This document shows, piece by piece, positions 32,876 through 41,592 of a stretch of DNA of 64,000 nt; position 1 is the stretch's first letter; every line of letters starts with the position of its first letter. Origin of the DNA: Pseudarthrobacter phenanthrenivorans Sphe3 (GTDB lineage: Bacteria > Actinomycetota > Actinomycetes > Actinomycetales > Micrococcaceae); the NCBI RefSeq assembly GCF_000189535.1, contig NC_015145.1, positions 3,286,001-3,350,000 of the forward strand. The letters are read 5' to 3'. The notes beneath the pieces are model-generated. The model searched no databases, was not told the origin of the DNA, and saw only the letters and a program-made list of their open reading frames with translations. A program made the position numbers and the translations under genes.

Positions 32876-32891
32876 AATCACTTTTGCTGAA

Positions 32892-33932
32892 TCAGGCGCT
32901 CGTCATGTCCTGGACTTCGCCCACCAGTTCTTCGATGATGTCCTCCAGGAAGAGGACGCCGGTGGTGTTGCCGTGGGCGTCGAACACACGGGCCACATGG
33001 GCTCCGGTGCGGCGCATCGTGGCCAGCGCATCCTCAAGCTCACCGCCGCTGAACGCCGAGGCGAGGCGGCGGATGCGTTTGGCAGGAACTGGCATGGTGA
33101 ACTTCTCTGCCGTGGTCAGGTCCATCACATCCTTCAGGTGCAAGTATCCGGAAGGGACGCCATCGTCATCGGTGAGGATGTAACGGGAGTAGCCGTGTTC
33201 GGCCACCGCCCGCTGGATGTCCGCCGGTGTTGCGGAGGCGGGCAGGAGCACCATCTCGGAAATGGGCACCTCGACGTCCTCCACGGTCTTGGCCGTGAAC
33301 TCGAACGCTGCGCTCAGGGTTCCGGTGGTATCCGTCAACATGCCGTCCCGGGTGGACTGCTCCACGATGTTCGCCACCTCATCCAGGGTGTAGGCGCTGG
33401 TGGCCTCATCCTTCGGTTCCACCTTGAACAGGCGCAGGATGGAGTTTGCGATGCCGTTCAGCGTCCAGATCACCGGTTTGAAGATCCGCGCGACCATCAC
33501 CAGCGGCGGGGCGAGGATCAGCGCCGCGCGGGTGGGGACGGAGAACGAGATGTTCTTGGGGACCATCTCGCCCAGGACCACGTGCAGGAAGGTCACCAGC
33601 AACAGTGCAACGACAAAGGCTATGATGCTGATCGCCTCATAGGACAGGGACGTCAGGCCGAGCGGGATCTCCAGCAGGTGGTGGATGGCTGGTTCGGAGA
33701 CGTTCAGGATCACCAGCGAGCAGACGGTGATGCCCAGCTGGCTCGTGGCCAGCATCAGAGTGGCATGCTCCATGGCCCACAGTGTGGTCTTCGCGGCTTT
33801 GCTGCCGGCCTCGGCCTTGGGCTCGATCTGGGAGCGGCGGGCGGAGATCACGGCGAACTCGGCGCCCACGAAGAAGGCGTTGACCACCAGGAGCACCACC
33901 AGCCAGATGATGCCGGGCAGGTATTCACTCAT
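32892..33932 (-). CDS. CNNM/CBS-domain (HlyC/CorC family) protein
   Basis: A 346-residue protein. Residues 1-200 form the CNNM (DUF21) membrane domain (IWLVVLLVVNAFFVGAEFAV, LGEMVPKNISFSVPTRAA), followed by two CBS domains (ISEMVLLPASATPADIQ, HGNTTGVLFLEDIIEELVG). It lacks the C-terminal CorC_HlyC domain present in its neighbour, a common arrangement in actinobacterial pairs. Such proteins are linked to Mg2+ or Co2+ transport. Its start overlaps the end of the upstream gene by eight bases. Confidence 0.85.
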   Translation of the reverse strand: MSEYLPGIIWLVVLLVVNAFFVGAEFAVISARRSQIEPKAEAGSKAAKTTLWAMEHATLMLATSQLGITVCSLVILNVSEPAIHHLLEIPLGLTSLSYEAISIIAFVVALLLVTFLHVVLGEMVPKNISFSVPTRAALILAPPLVMVARIFKPVIWTLNGIANSILRLFKVEPKDEATSAYTLDEVANIVEQSTRDGMLTDTTGTLSAAFEFTAKTVEDVEVPISEMVLLPASATPADIQRAVAEHGYSRYILTDDDGVPSGYLHLKDVMDLTTAEKFTMPVPAKRIRRLASAFSGGELEDALATMRRTGAHVARVFDAHGNTTGVLFLEDIIEELVGEVQDMTSA

Positions 33933-35286
33933 GGGTCAGCTCCGAGGTGAGGTTGTCGATGATGCGGTCATGGGGGCTTTTGGGCGGTTCCTGCGATTCG
34001 TCCGGAGTGTAGCGGATCCGCTCCACATGGGTGCCCAAGACGCGTTCCACCCGGAACGTTCCGCCGTCGATCTGCACTTCATCGCCCAGCTCCGGGATGC
34101 GGTCCAGCCGGTCTGTGACGAAGCCGGCAATGGTGTCGTAGTCCTCGTCGTCCGGGACAGTGATACCGGTCCGGTCCAGCAGCTCATCCGGCCGCAGGGA
34201 GGCGTCGAACGTGATGGACCTGCCAACGCGGACCACGCCGACGCGCGCCCGGTCGTGCTCGTCCTCGAGTTCGCCCACAATCTCTTCCACGAGGTCCTCG
34301 AGCGTGACGATTCCGGCGGTGCCTCCGTGCTCGTCCGACACTATTGCAACCTGCAGGCCCTGTTTGCGCAGCAGCACCAGGAGCGTGTCCACGCCCATGG
34401 ACTCGGGCACCCTGAGGGGCTCCATCATCAGTTCCGAAGCGGTGATGCGGGCGCGGTCCGCCAGGTCCACCGCGAAAGCCTGCTTGACGTGCAGAACTCC
34501 CAGGACGTCGTCGCGGTCCTCGCCGATGACGGGAAACCGGGAGTAGCCGGTGGCGGTGGCCAGGGCGATGATCTCTTCGGCCGTGTCATCGGCGTTGACC
34601 GCGGTCATCCGAACTCGCGGTGTCAGGACATCGGCGGCGGAGTGTGCCGAGAACCGCAGGGTGCGGTGCAACAGCACTGCATGATCCGCGTCCAGGAGGC
34701 CTTCGAGCGCGGAACGCCGCACCAGCGAGCTGAGTTCCTCGGCGCTGCGGGCGCCGGAAAGCTCTTCCTTCGGCTCAATGCCAAACGAGCGGATGATCGC
34801 ATTCGCGGTGTTGTTGAACAGCAGGATCACAGGCTTGAACACGGCCGTAAAGAGGGCCTGGAACGGCACCACCACCTTGGCCGTTGCCAGGGGCAGCGCC
34901 AGGGCAAAATTCTTCGGGACCAGCTCGCCAATCACCATCGAGAAGATGGTGGCAAGAAAAATACCGACGATGGAACCCACCGCCGGCACGGCGCCTTCAG
35001 GAAGTCCGGCGGCCAGCAAAGGGCCGCTAAGCATCCGGCTGATAGCAGGCTCGAACGTGTAACCGGTAAGCAGCGTAGTGATGGTGATGCCGAGCTGCGC
35101 GCCGGAAAGGTGCGTCGAGGTGATCTTGAGGGCCTTGATGGTGGGCCCAAGCCGCTTTTCGCCGCGCGACTGGCGGGCTTCGAGGTCTCCGCGGTCAAGG
35201 TTGACCAGCGCGAACTCCGAAGCAACAAAGAAACCGGTACCAACCGTCAGGACAAGGCCAATACCGAGCATGATCCATTCATACAT
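33925..35286 (-). CDS. CNNM-CBS-CorC_HlyC protein
   Basis: A 453-residue protein with an N-terminal CNNM membrane domain ([36 protein letters not shown]), a CBS pair ([20 protein letters not shown]) and a C-terminal CorC_HlyC domain of about 80 residues ([20 protein letters not shown]). The family is implicated in magnesium or cobalt homeostasis; the old name hemolysin is misleading. It is the first gene of a two-gene leftward operon. Confidence 0.87.
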   Translation of the reverse strand: MYEWIMLGIGLVLTVGTGFFVASEFALVNLDRGDLEARQSRGEKRLGPTIKALKITSTHLSGAQLGITITTLLTGYTFEPAISRMLSGPLLAAGLPEGAVPAVGSIVGIFLATIFSMVIGELVPKNFALALPLATAKVVVPFQALFTAVFKPVILLFNNTANAIIRSFGIEPKEELSGARSAEELSSLVRRSALEGLLDADHAVLLHRTLRFSAHSAADVLTPRVRMTAVNADDTAEEIIALATATGYSRFPVIGEDRDDVLGVLHVKQAFAVDLADRARITASELMMEPLRVPESMGVDTLLVLLRKQGLQVAIVSDEHGGTAGIVTLEDLVEEIVGELEDEHDRARVGVVRVGRSITFDASLRPDELLDRTGITVPDDEDYDTIAGFVTDRLDRIPELGDEVQIDGGTFRVERVLGTHVERIRYTPDESQEPPKSPHDRIIDNLTSELTHE

Positions 35287-35437
35287 TCGGGCGCCCCTCT
35301 CCCGTGGTGGCCGGTGAACCGGTCAGAAGGTGGAGGGGCCTGGGCATATGTGAAGGAGGGTCATCCATAATGCACTCGATTCTATCGGCCCGGCACCAGC
35401 CTGCCCCCGCGTGTACGCCGAGAGCAGATGCCTGGCC

Positions 35438-36604
35438 TTACGGGACCCACACCGTGCAGTTGACCGCGTCCGCCACCACGTCCGCCAGATAGCCGGTGCG
35501 GTGCAGCACCTCCAGCTGCCGGGATGAGCCCGTGCCGGCGTAGAGCAGGTCGTCCACCAGCTCCTCCACCCGTGCCAGGTCCCCGGCGTCCTCCAGCGCT
35601 TCCCGGACATAGCCCAGGAGGGAATTGACGACGGCGAGCGCCTGGGTGGGGCGCGACGTGTGCGGGTCAAGGAGGTCCCCGCGCAGTCCCCACCGGCTGG
35701 CCTTCCATCCCGCCAGCCGCAGCAGTTCGGTGGGTACGGCCGGCGGCGGGACGCCCTCCCGCCATTCCCGGGCGGCGGTTTCCACGAGGCTGCGGGCCAG
35801 GCCGGCCAGCAGGACGGTGTTCTGCGGCCGAAGGCAGACGTCCGCGATCCTGATCTCCACGGTGGGATAGTGCCGGGACAGCCGGGCGTCGAAGTAGATC
35901 ATCCCCTCGTCCATTGCCACGCCAGTGCTCACCATGTCATGCACCAGCTGGTGGTACGCCTCGGGCGTGCCCAGGATTTCCAGCGGGCCGGCGGAGGGCC
36001 AGCGGTTCCAGACCTGTGAGCGGTAGCTGGCGTAGCCGGTGTCCTCGCCGTGCCAGAACGGGGAGTTGGCGCTGAGGGCGATCATCACGGGCAGCCAGAT
36101 CCTGATCCGGTCCAGTACCCCCACGGCCTCTTCCGCCGATTCCACCGACACATGGATGTGGCAGCCGCAGGTCAGCTGCTCCCTGGCCGTGAGCCCGTAC
36201 TCCTCCGTCATGGCCGCGAAGCGCCGCAGCTGGGCCGGGTGCGGATCACAGGGAAGCGGCGAAGTGCCCAGCGCGGCAACCCTCACCCCCACCTCGCGGG
36301 CCGCGGAATCCGCGAGGGAGCGGCCCGCGATGATGTCCGCCTCCAGGGTTGCCATGGCGGAATGCGGAGGAGTGACCACCTCGATCATCTCCTGCTGGAA
36401 CTCAGCGGTGAGGAAGGGGCCGACGGCGGCACTCGGGTCGGGCGCGCCGGCCGGCCGGTGCCCCTCCAGGAGCGCACCGGCCAGGGGCACGGCTTCCCCG
36501 GTGTCCGGGTCCACCAGGAGCAGCTCCTCCTCGACGCCGAACGTCCGGACACCCTGCCCGCTGCTGCCGGTGCCGTCACTGCCTGGGGTGCCCACCGCCG
36601 TCAT
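35438..36604 (-). CDS. YbdK-type carboxylate-amine/glutamate-cysteine ligase
   Basis: A 388-residue protein of the GCS2 family. FGVEEELLLVDPDTGE near residue 23, HIHVSVES near residue 148 and a WNRWPSAGP segment near residue 207 match the YbdK subgroup, which forms gamma-glutamyl-type amide bonds with ATP. Actinobacteria use mycothiol instead of glutathione, so the true product is uncertain. It stands alone; the C-terminal NCTVWVP is the natural end. Confidence 0.82.
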   Translation of the reverse strand: MTAVGTPGSDGTGSSGQGVRTFGVEEELLLVDPDTGEAVPLAGALLEGHRPAGAPDPSAAVGPFLTAEFQQEMIEVVTPPHSAMATLEADIIAGRSLADSAAREVGVRVAALGTSPLPCDPHPAQLRRFAAMTEEYGLTAREQLTCGCHIHVSVESAEEAVGVLDRIRIWLPVMIALSANSPFWHGEDTGYASYRSQVWNRWPSAGPLEILGTPEAYHQLVHDMVSTGVAMDEGMIYFDARLSRHYPTVEIRIADVCLRPQNTVLLAGLARSLVETAAREWREGVPPPAVPTELLRLAGWKASRWGLRGDLLDPHTSRPTQALAVVNSLLGYVREALEDAGDLARVEELVDDLLYAGTGSSRQLEVLHRTGYLADVVADAVNCTVWVP

Positions 36605-36633
36605 CCCTTGTCATTCCATCCGGGGAGGCACTG

Positions 36634-36972
36634 CTACCGGGGCTGGGCGGGGTTGGTGGGAACGCCCTGCGACGGCGGATTCACGGGCGGGCCGGGAACG
36701 CTGGCGGGCTGCTGGGCAGCAGGCCGGCCGGTGTTCACTTCCGGCGTGCTGGGCGCCTGGGGGCCGCTTGGCACGGCACCGCCCTGCAGGTCGTGGAGCC
36801 TCTTTTCGAGGATCTGCAGGATGGGCAGCCGGTTCCCGTGCGCCTTCTCGTACGTGATCAGCTGCGCCACGTCCGCCTCCTCCAGCCCGGAAATCCGGGA
36901 GGGCAGGGTGCCCACGGGCAGGTGGTCGTAGTCGGGCAGCGGCAGGTCCTTGTGCAGGGGTGCTTCACTCAT
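36634..36972 (-). CDS. Hypothetical protein with a conserved N-terminal motif
   Basis: A 112-residue protein. The first 65 residues (LPLPDYDHLPVGTLPSRI, then LITYEKAHGNRLPILQILEK) form a short helical domain I recognise as recurrent in Actinobacteria but cannot name. The remainder is a Pro/Gly/Gln-rich disordered tail. It lies 13 bp downstream of csp copy 3 and may be in its operon. Confidence 0.6.
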   Translation of the reverse strand: MSEAPLHKDLPLPDYDHLPVGTLPSRISGLEEADVAQLITYEKAHGNRLPILQILEKRLHDLQGGAVPSGPQAPSTPEVNTGRPAAQQPASVPGPPVNPPSQGVPTNPAQPR

Positions 36973-36985
36973 GGTTTCAAGCTCC

Positions 36986-37393
36986 TTACTTCAGTGCGGT
37001 CAAGAGGGCGTCGCATGCCTGTTCGCAGCGCCGGCACGCTTCTGCGCAAACCTGGCAATGGTCGTGCATGCCGGCATGCTTTTCGCATTCCTCGGCGCAG
37101 ACCCTGCAGGCAACGCGGCAGGCCTCCAGCTGCGCGCGGGTCACCTCTGCGTTGTAGCCGGTCTGGCGGGACAGCAGGTTTCCTGTTGTGGCGCAGATGT
37201 CCGCGCAGTCCAGGTCGGTGCGGATGCACTTGACCAGGTCTGCCACCATGTCCTCGCCCAGGCAGGCGTCGGCGCAGCCCGTACAGGTCTGGGCGCATTC
37301 GAAGCAGGCACTGATGCAGTCGGCGAGCTTCGTGACATCCACGTCGATGAGGTCCTTGGGGTAAGCGTCGATCATGGACCGTATATGGGTCAT
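36986..37393 (-). CDS. Four-helix-bundle copper storage protein (Csp), copy 3
   Basis: A 135-residue cytosolic Csp with about 18 cysteines (FECAQTCTGCADACL, CIRTDLDCADICATTG, CRVACRVCAEEC, CQVCAEACRRCEQACD). It is closer to copy 1 than to copy 2, sharing LLSRQTGYNAE against LSRHTGYDAN. Unlike the others it is not beside an LS(I/V)SRT protein. GAAGGAG lies upstream of the ATG, and a TAAG-type palindrome is found at 37429. Confidence 0.9.
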   Translation of the reverse strand: MTHIRSMIDAYPKDLIDVDVTKLADCISACFECAQTCTGCADACLGEDMVADLVKCIRTDLDCADICATTGNLLSRQTGYNAEVTRAQLEACRVACRVCAEECEKHAGMHDHCQVCAEACRRCEQACDALLTALK

Positions 37394-37428
37394 TATTGTT
37401 CTCCTTCTTCCCTTGGTTCAGCACGAAT

Positions 37429-37442
37429 ACTAAGTACGCTTA
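37429..37442. promoter_or_regulatory. TAAG-type palindrome before csp copy 3
   Basis: ACTAAGTACGCTTA lies 36 bp before the csp start. It matches the sites at 9042, 27159 and 47436, suggesting common control. The regulator is unknown. Confidence 0.45.
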
Positions 37443-37655
37443 TTTGTTTCACGGTACCCGCGGGGCCACGCACGATACAAGGGGATAGGTGGTTCCTTCA
37501 GGAAGCCGACCTGCTGTACATCACCTCCCTCGGCAGGTACTGTCAGAGGTGTGACGGGAGTCATCCCGAACCTCCCCGGCCCCCTGCACAGGTCACTGGG
37601 AGCAGCTGCTGGAGTAAACCGGCAGCACATGATGCAGAAGCGGAACGGGCCACCA

Positions 37656-37913
37656 ATGGCAACCTCGCACTTCCAGCAGTTCCTTGACCAAGCAACAGTT
37701 TTCGATCCTTCCAGCGACGGCGCCCTCGGGCCGGACTGCCTGTACGGGCTGTACATCAGCTGGGCTGAACTCCACGGGCTGCAACCCAAGTCCGATCAGG
37801 CGTTCCGCGCGGGCATGCACCGTTGCGGCATCGACGTCAGGGACGCGAAACTCCGGATGACCGGCCCCGCCGCGGCCGACTACATCCTCTGCAGCTACCC
37901 GGCCGTGGCCTGA
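37656..37913 (+). CDS. Hypothetical protein, 85 aa
   Basis: MATSHFQQFLDQATVFDPSS is followed by GPDCLYGLYISWAELHGLQP and a C-terminal segment resembling a small winged helix of the kind found at the end of phage-type primases; this is a weak likeness. ATG 37629 would give a slightly longer form. The TGA overlaps the ATG of the zinc-ribbon gene (TGATG), so the genes are coupled. Confidence 0.6.
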   Translation: MATSHFQQFLDQATVFDPSSDGALGPDCLYGLYISWAELHGLQPKSDQAFRAGMHRCGIDVRDAKLRMTGPAAADYILCSYPAVA

Positions 37914-38399
37914 TGTCCCTCCACTGGGGCGGCTTTCGCGCCAAGACAGCTTTCCGGCCCGAACCGCTGATATGCGGGCAGTGCAGGAACGATGAGTTCC
38001 TGGAATTCACCTCCATCGACTCCCTGCCGGGGAACACCAGGTCTGTTGTGGAGGTGAGTTACAGGTGCCAGCGCTGCGGCTCCGTCCGCACCCAGCCGGC
38101 GGACGTGACGGAGGTGGCCAGGATCCTCAACCGTCCCGGAAACACGCCGAACGTCCTGGCCTTTGGCGGGCACTACATCCATTGCGGCCAACCCATGACC
38201 AGTGCCGGCGCGGAGATGCGCAGCATCCATGGCACCTACCGCGGCGGAAACCTGCCGGACGCGCTCGGCGTGTACCTGGCAACGCGGGTGCTGCGCTGCG
38301 AGTGCGGCTTTCAGATGGAAATTCCGGACCAGTACCGAAGCGGGGGGGTTGGACGGCGAAGGGCAGGATGGCGGCCAGGACGGGAGGGCAGCCGGGTGA
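37913..38399 (+). CDS. Zinc-ribbon-type protein, read-through-fused by a seven-G run
   Basis: Residues 20-140 carry four Cys-containing motifs (ICGQCRNDEF, YRCQRCGSVRT, YIHCGQPM, RCECGFQME), suggesting metal-binding ribbons. The protein at 24511 shares the last two. In the sequence as given, the frame continues through seven G bases (38342-38348) into an Arg-rich stretch and then into the GAF-ANTAR gene, giving one 399-residue frame from 37913 to 39112. With six G bases it would instead end GGLDGEGQDGGQDGRAAG at 38399, overlapping the next GTG (GTGA). I consider the separated form native. Confidence 0.65.
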
Positions 38400-39112
38400 A
38401 CTACCTGTCCCTGGATGACCTCACCGCATCGGTGGCCCGTATCCGCGGCCTGCTGCTCACGCAGGAGAAGGTGGAAAACGCCGTGAAGCTGCTGGCGCAG
38501 GCCATCAAGGAATCCATGCCCGGTTCCCCCGGCACCGGTGTTTCGCTCCTGGACCCTGAGGGCAGGCGGACCAGCAGCGGCTTCACCGATTCCCTGGTGG
38601 AAAAGGCAGACGCCGCCCAGTACGAGCTGGGCGAAGGCCCCTGCCTGACGGCGTGGGCTGCCGAAGAAGTGGTGGTCATTGCGGACGTCCATTCCGATGG
38701 CCGATGGCCGCTCTGGGCTGCAGCTGTGGCAGCACTACCGGTCCGGTCGGTGGTCAGCGCGCCGCTGCTGGCCGGAAAGGATTCCATCGGAGCCCTGAAG
38801 ATCTACTCCGCCTTCCCCGGGCAGTATGACGACGACGCGGGCCGCACCCTGTCCCTGTTCGCCGGGACGGCTGCCACGCTCCTGGCCCACATCCAGGGTA
38901 CGGAGTCCCCGCTGCGGATGACGGAGGAGCTCAAGGCCACGCTGGCCAGCAGGGACATCATCAACCGCGCCTGCGGAGTGTTGATGGAACGCCGCGGCAT
39001 CAGCCACGACGAAGCCCTGCAACTGATGATCAACGAGGCTCGGGCGGAAGGCGTCCCCTTGGTCAGGATCGGCGAAAAGCTGGTCACCAAGGTGCCGCCC
39101 GCCGAAAGGTAG
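38396..39112 (+). CDS. GAF and ANTAR domain transcription antiterminator
   Basis: From GTG 38396 this reads VNYLSLDDLTASVARIRGLL, a GAF domain (ELGEGPCLTAWAAEEVVVIA, RSVVSAPLLAGKDSIGALKI) and a C-terminal ANTAR domain (RDIINRACGVLMERRGISHD, MINEARAEGVPLVRIGEKLV). ANTAR proteins bind paired hexaloop hairpins in mRNA and prevent termination; the GAF domain is the sensor. As given, the gene is also fused in frame to the upstream zinc-ribbon protein. GGGAGGGC lies upstream of the GTG. Confidence 0.82.
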   Translation: MNYLSLDDLTASVARIRGLLLTQEKVENAVKLLAQAIKESMPGSPGTGVSLLDPEGRRTSSGFTDSLVEKADAAQYELGEGPCLTAWAAEEVVVIADVHSDGRWPLWAAAVAALPVRSVVSAPLLAGKDSIGALKIYSAFPGQYDDDAGRTLSLFAGTAATLLAHIQGTESPLRMTEELKATLASRDIINRACGVLMERRGISHDEALQLMINEARAEGVPLVRIGEKLVTKVPPAER

Positions 39113-39119
39113 GGCGGAC

Positions 39120-39452
39120 ATGGGCTTTGATCCGCACGAACCCGAGCAGCGGAACCGGCTTGGCGCCACGATGACCGACGCCGACATCACCGTGGGCGGG
39201 TTGTGGCTGCGGTACTTCGGGATGGGCGGCTCCGCCGGCGAGTATGAGGTCAACGCCTACCTCCAAGGCCTGATCTCCCTTCCTGTCCCCCAGCGCGACC
39301 TCCTTGCCATGGCAGCCAACGAACTGGTGGACGAGAGCCCCGAAGTCATCACGGGCGAAAAGCACCCGCTGCTGGCCCCGTACGCCGACCAGCTCAACGG
39401 ACCGGCCCAGCTCAACGGACCGGCATCCGGGGACGGACCCGAGCGGGCCTGA
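39120..39452 (+). CDS. Hypothetical protein, 110 aa
   Basis: The protein contains DADITVGGLWLRYFGMGGSA and GLISLPVPQRDLLAMAANEL and ends in a small duplication (QLNGPA repeated) with an acidic tail. It starts 8 bp after the GAF-ANTAR gene and is probably co-transcribed. No family name can be supported; the hydrophobic-helix pattern suggests a small globular protein. Confidence 0.6.
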   Translation: MGFDPHEPEQRNRLGATMTDADITVGGLWLRYFGMGGSAGEYEVNAYLQGLISLPVPQRDLLAMAANELVDESPEVITGEKHPLLAPYADQLNGPAQLNGPASGDGPERA

Positions 39453-39456
39453 ACGG

Positions 39457-39492
39457 GACGGACGACGGCGGGAGGCGCCGCCGTCGTCCGTC
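39457..39492. terminator. Bidirectional hairpin made from two CGCCGTCGT words
   Basis: GACGGACGACGGCG (39457-39470) pairs with CGCCGTCGTCCGTC (39479-39492) around 8 nt, between convergent genes. The same 9-mer recurs singly after other genes in this window. Confidence 0.75.
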
Positions 39493-39532
39493 ACCCCGCC
39501 TGCGTCAAGCTTCGTCCGGCAGGCTCCGCGGG

Positions 39533-40270
39533 TCAGGCCTCGAAGTGGGTGGTGACCGTGGAGTCTGCGCTGACCGAGGCCACCACGGTGGCCGCGACGT
39601 CATGAAGTTTGATGTTCCGGCTGCTTGATGCGCTCTTGAGGATGGCCATGGCGGTTTCCTGGCTGCAGCGGCTCTGGCCCATGATGGCGCCGGCGGCCAG
39701 GTCGATGACGGTCCGGGACGCCAGGGCTGCCGAGAGATCGTTCCGGCTGTCGGTCAACTGGGCGATGCGCAGCGCCAGCCGCAGTGACCTGCTCGCGTGC
39801 TGCGCAAACCCCTCAGCCAACCGGATGGATTCGCCGGAAAAGCCGTACGGCCTCGAACAGTAGAGGTTCAGGGCCGCCTTGGCCCCGCCTTCCGCCAGGA
39901 ACGGAACGGCAAGGACGGAGCGGACCTCCCGCGGGTTCGCGGCCGCAAGGTATTTCCGCCACCGCTGCTCTGCCGCCAGGTCCGGGACGTGGACGGTGAT
40001 TTCCTCCTGGAGTGCGGTCAGGCAGGGCCCCTCGTTGAAGCGGTACTGCACCTCGTCCATGGCCCTGGCCCGGGCGTCACTGCTGGCTACTGTGGAGGGG
40101 CGTTTGTGCCGCACGAGCGTGACCCCGCAGGAAACCGCCTGGTTGCGCAGGGACAACTGGCCCGCGGCGAGGACCGCGAGTTCGTGGAGGAACTCCTCCA
40201 CATGGGAACTGGTGAGGACCAGGTCGTCGAGGGCCTCTCTAGCGGCATCCCTGGTTTTTTCGTCGGCCAT
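39533..40270 (-). CDS. GAF and ANTAR domain protein
   Basis: A 245-residue regulator. The GAF part spans residues about 15-165 (FNEGPCLTALQEEITVHVPD, REVRSVLAVPFLAEGGAKAA) and the ANTAR part about 175-240 (LASRTVIDLAAGAIMGQSRC, MAILKSASSSRNIKLHDVAA). It is one of three ANTAR proteins here. The target mRNA is not visible nearby. It converges on the preceding gene pair. Confidence 0.85.
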   Translation of the reverse strand: MADEKTRDAAREALDDLVLTSSHVEEFLHELAVLAAGQLSLRNQAVSCGVTLVRHKRPSTVASSDARARAMDEVQYRFNEGPCLTALQEEITVHVPDLAAEQRWRKYLAAANPREVRSVLAVPFLAEGGAKAALNLYCSRPYGFSGESIRLAEGFAQHASRSLRLALRIAQLTDSRNDLSAALASRTVIDLAAGAIMGQSRCSQETAMAILKSASSSRNIKLHDVAATVVASVSADSTVTTHFEA

Positions 40271-40416
40271 TGCGGCTTCATTCCTGGAAGTGCCCGTTGC
40301 CCGTCCTTTTCCGTGGGACCGGGCCGGAACCGCCTATCACCGGCGGTTCTTTAAGCCTACTCCGGTGTGGAGGTGCGGGACCCACTTGCCCATCCCCCGG
40401 TTATCCGCCCCACCAG

Positions 40417-40590
40417 ATGCCGACTACACCAGGCAAGGCGCTGGTCCTGCGTCCCGAACAGCTGAAAGTGACCTGGGACCACGGCGCCATGCCCGCCAAA
40501 TGCGGCGTCCTCATCTTCGCCCCGTACTTCCACCGCGACAGCCGCCGGCTCCCGGCTGTCCCCGGACCGCCCCCTCCCCGGAACGCTTGA
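40417..40590 (+). CDS. Possible small protein, 57 aa
   Basis: A frame MPTTPGKALVLRPEQLKVTW, then KCGVLIFAPYFHRDSRRLP, with G/C-rich third positions. It fills part of the 385-bp gap between the GAF-ANTAR and hydrolase genes, which otherwise holds nothing clear. No ribosome binding site is evident, so this is tentative. Confidence 0.3.
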   Translation: MPTTPGKALVLRPEQLKVTWDHGAMPAKCGVLIFAPYFHRDSRRLPAVPGPPPPRNA

Positions 40591-40655
40591 CAGCTTCTCG
40601 CTCCGCTTCACCCCTTCCGCCCGCTGACGCCCGGGGCGGTTACGGGTGCGGGCGG

Positions 40656-41468
40656 TTACGGGTGCGGGCGGGCCACGGCGTGGGGTACGACGGCGAAACG
40701 GCGGTTGTCGAGGACCGGCACCTGCCGGCGCACGCGGGTGAGCCGCTCCCGGCTGAGGTCCGCGACGATGAGTCCGGCTTCTTCTCCGGCGTTCGCCACC
40801 ACCACCCCGGCAGGGTCCACGGCCATGGAGTAGCCGGTGGCCAGCGGCCCGGTCTGGTTGGCGGCCAGGACGTAGGCCGTGTTTTCGATGGCCCTGGCCT
40901 TGAGCAGCGTGCTCCAGTGGTCTTCCTTGCCCGGGCCGCGGATCCACATCGCCGGCACCAGCAGGACGTCCGCTCCCGCGTCGATGGCAGCCCGGGCGCT
41001 TTCCGGGAAGCGGAGGTCGTAACAGGTGAACGCGCCAAAGCCGAAGCCGCCCAGGCTGAACACCATCGGCTCCCCCGGAACTCCAGCTGCTATTCCTTCG
41101 CTTTCCCGGTAGCCGAAGGCGTCGTACAGGTGGACTTTGCGGTATAGCCCCACGATTCCGCCGCGGCTGTCCAATGCCACCAAAGTATTGTGCGGCAGGC
41201 CGTCCGGGCTCTTCTCATAGGTCCCCACCACCACGGCGATCCCGTACTGCCCCGCAAAGCCGGCCACCGCGGTCACGAAAGGTCCGTCGAGGTCCTCCGC
41301 CACGGCGGCAATGGCCCTGGAACCCCCGCTGGTTCCGAACAGGCTGGACTCCGGGAGCACCACCAGGTCCGCACCCGCCCTCGCCGCTGCCTCCACCAGC
41401 CGGCCCGCCGCCGTCGTATTTTCACCCTTGTCCGTTCCCGCACTGAACTGCCCGACTGCCACCCGCAT
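40656..41468 (-). CDS. Carbon-nitrogen hydrolase (nitrilase superfamily)
   Basis: A 270-residue enzyme with the Glu-Lys-Cys triad in context: LVVLPESSLFG (Glu about 41), GLYRKVHLYD (Lys) and FTCYDLRFPE (Cys). Such proteins hydrolyse small amides; the GYRESEGIAAG and WIRGPGKEDHW segments resemble deaminated-glutathione or omega-amidase type members, but substrate cannot be assigned. It is divergent from the cytochrome oxidase genes. Confidence 0.87.
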   Translation of the reverse strand: MRVAVGQFSAGTDKGENTTAAGRLVEAAARAGADLVVLPESSLFGTSGGSRAIAAVAEDLDGPFVTAVAGFAGQYGIAVVVGTYEKSPDGLPHNTLVALDSRGGIVGLYRKVHLYDAFGYRESEGIAAGVPGEPMVFSLGGFGFGAFTCYDLRFPESARAAIDAGADVLLVPAMWIRGPGKEDHWSTLLKARAIENTAYVLAANQTGPLATGYSMAVDPAGVVVANAGEEAGLIVADLSRERLTRVRRQVPVLDNRRFAVVPHAVARPHP

Positions 41469-41592
41469 GACCGTTTTCCTCCCTTCCCTTCAGCATCCTC
41501 CCCGCGCTAGGGTTGGCACACAAGCCTCCTGCCGAAAGGCGGAGGTGCGGGCTCATGCAGCGGGCCTCTGGAACGTTCCGGAGGGATTTTTT

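Noticed and set aside
33685..35370. Long rightward frame of 561 residues
   Set aside because: Antisense to two clear CNNM/CBS genes; the His/Gln/Gly-rich composition is typical of a shadow.
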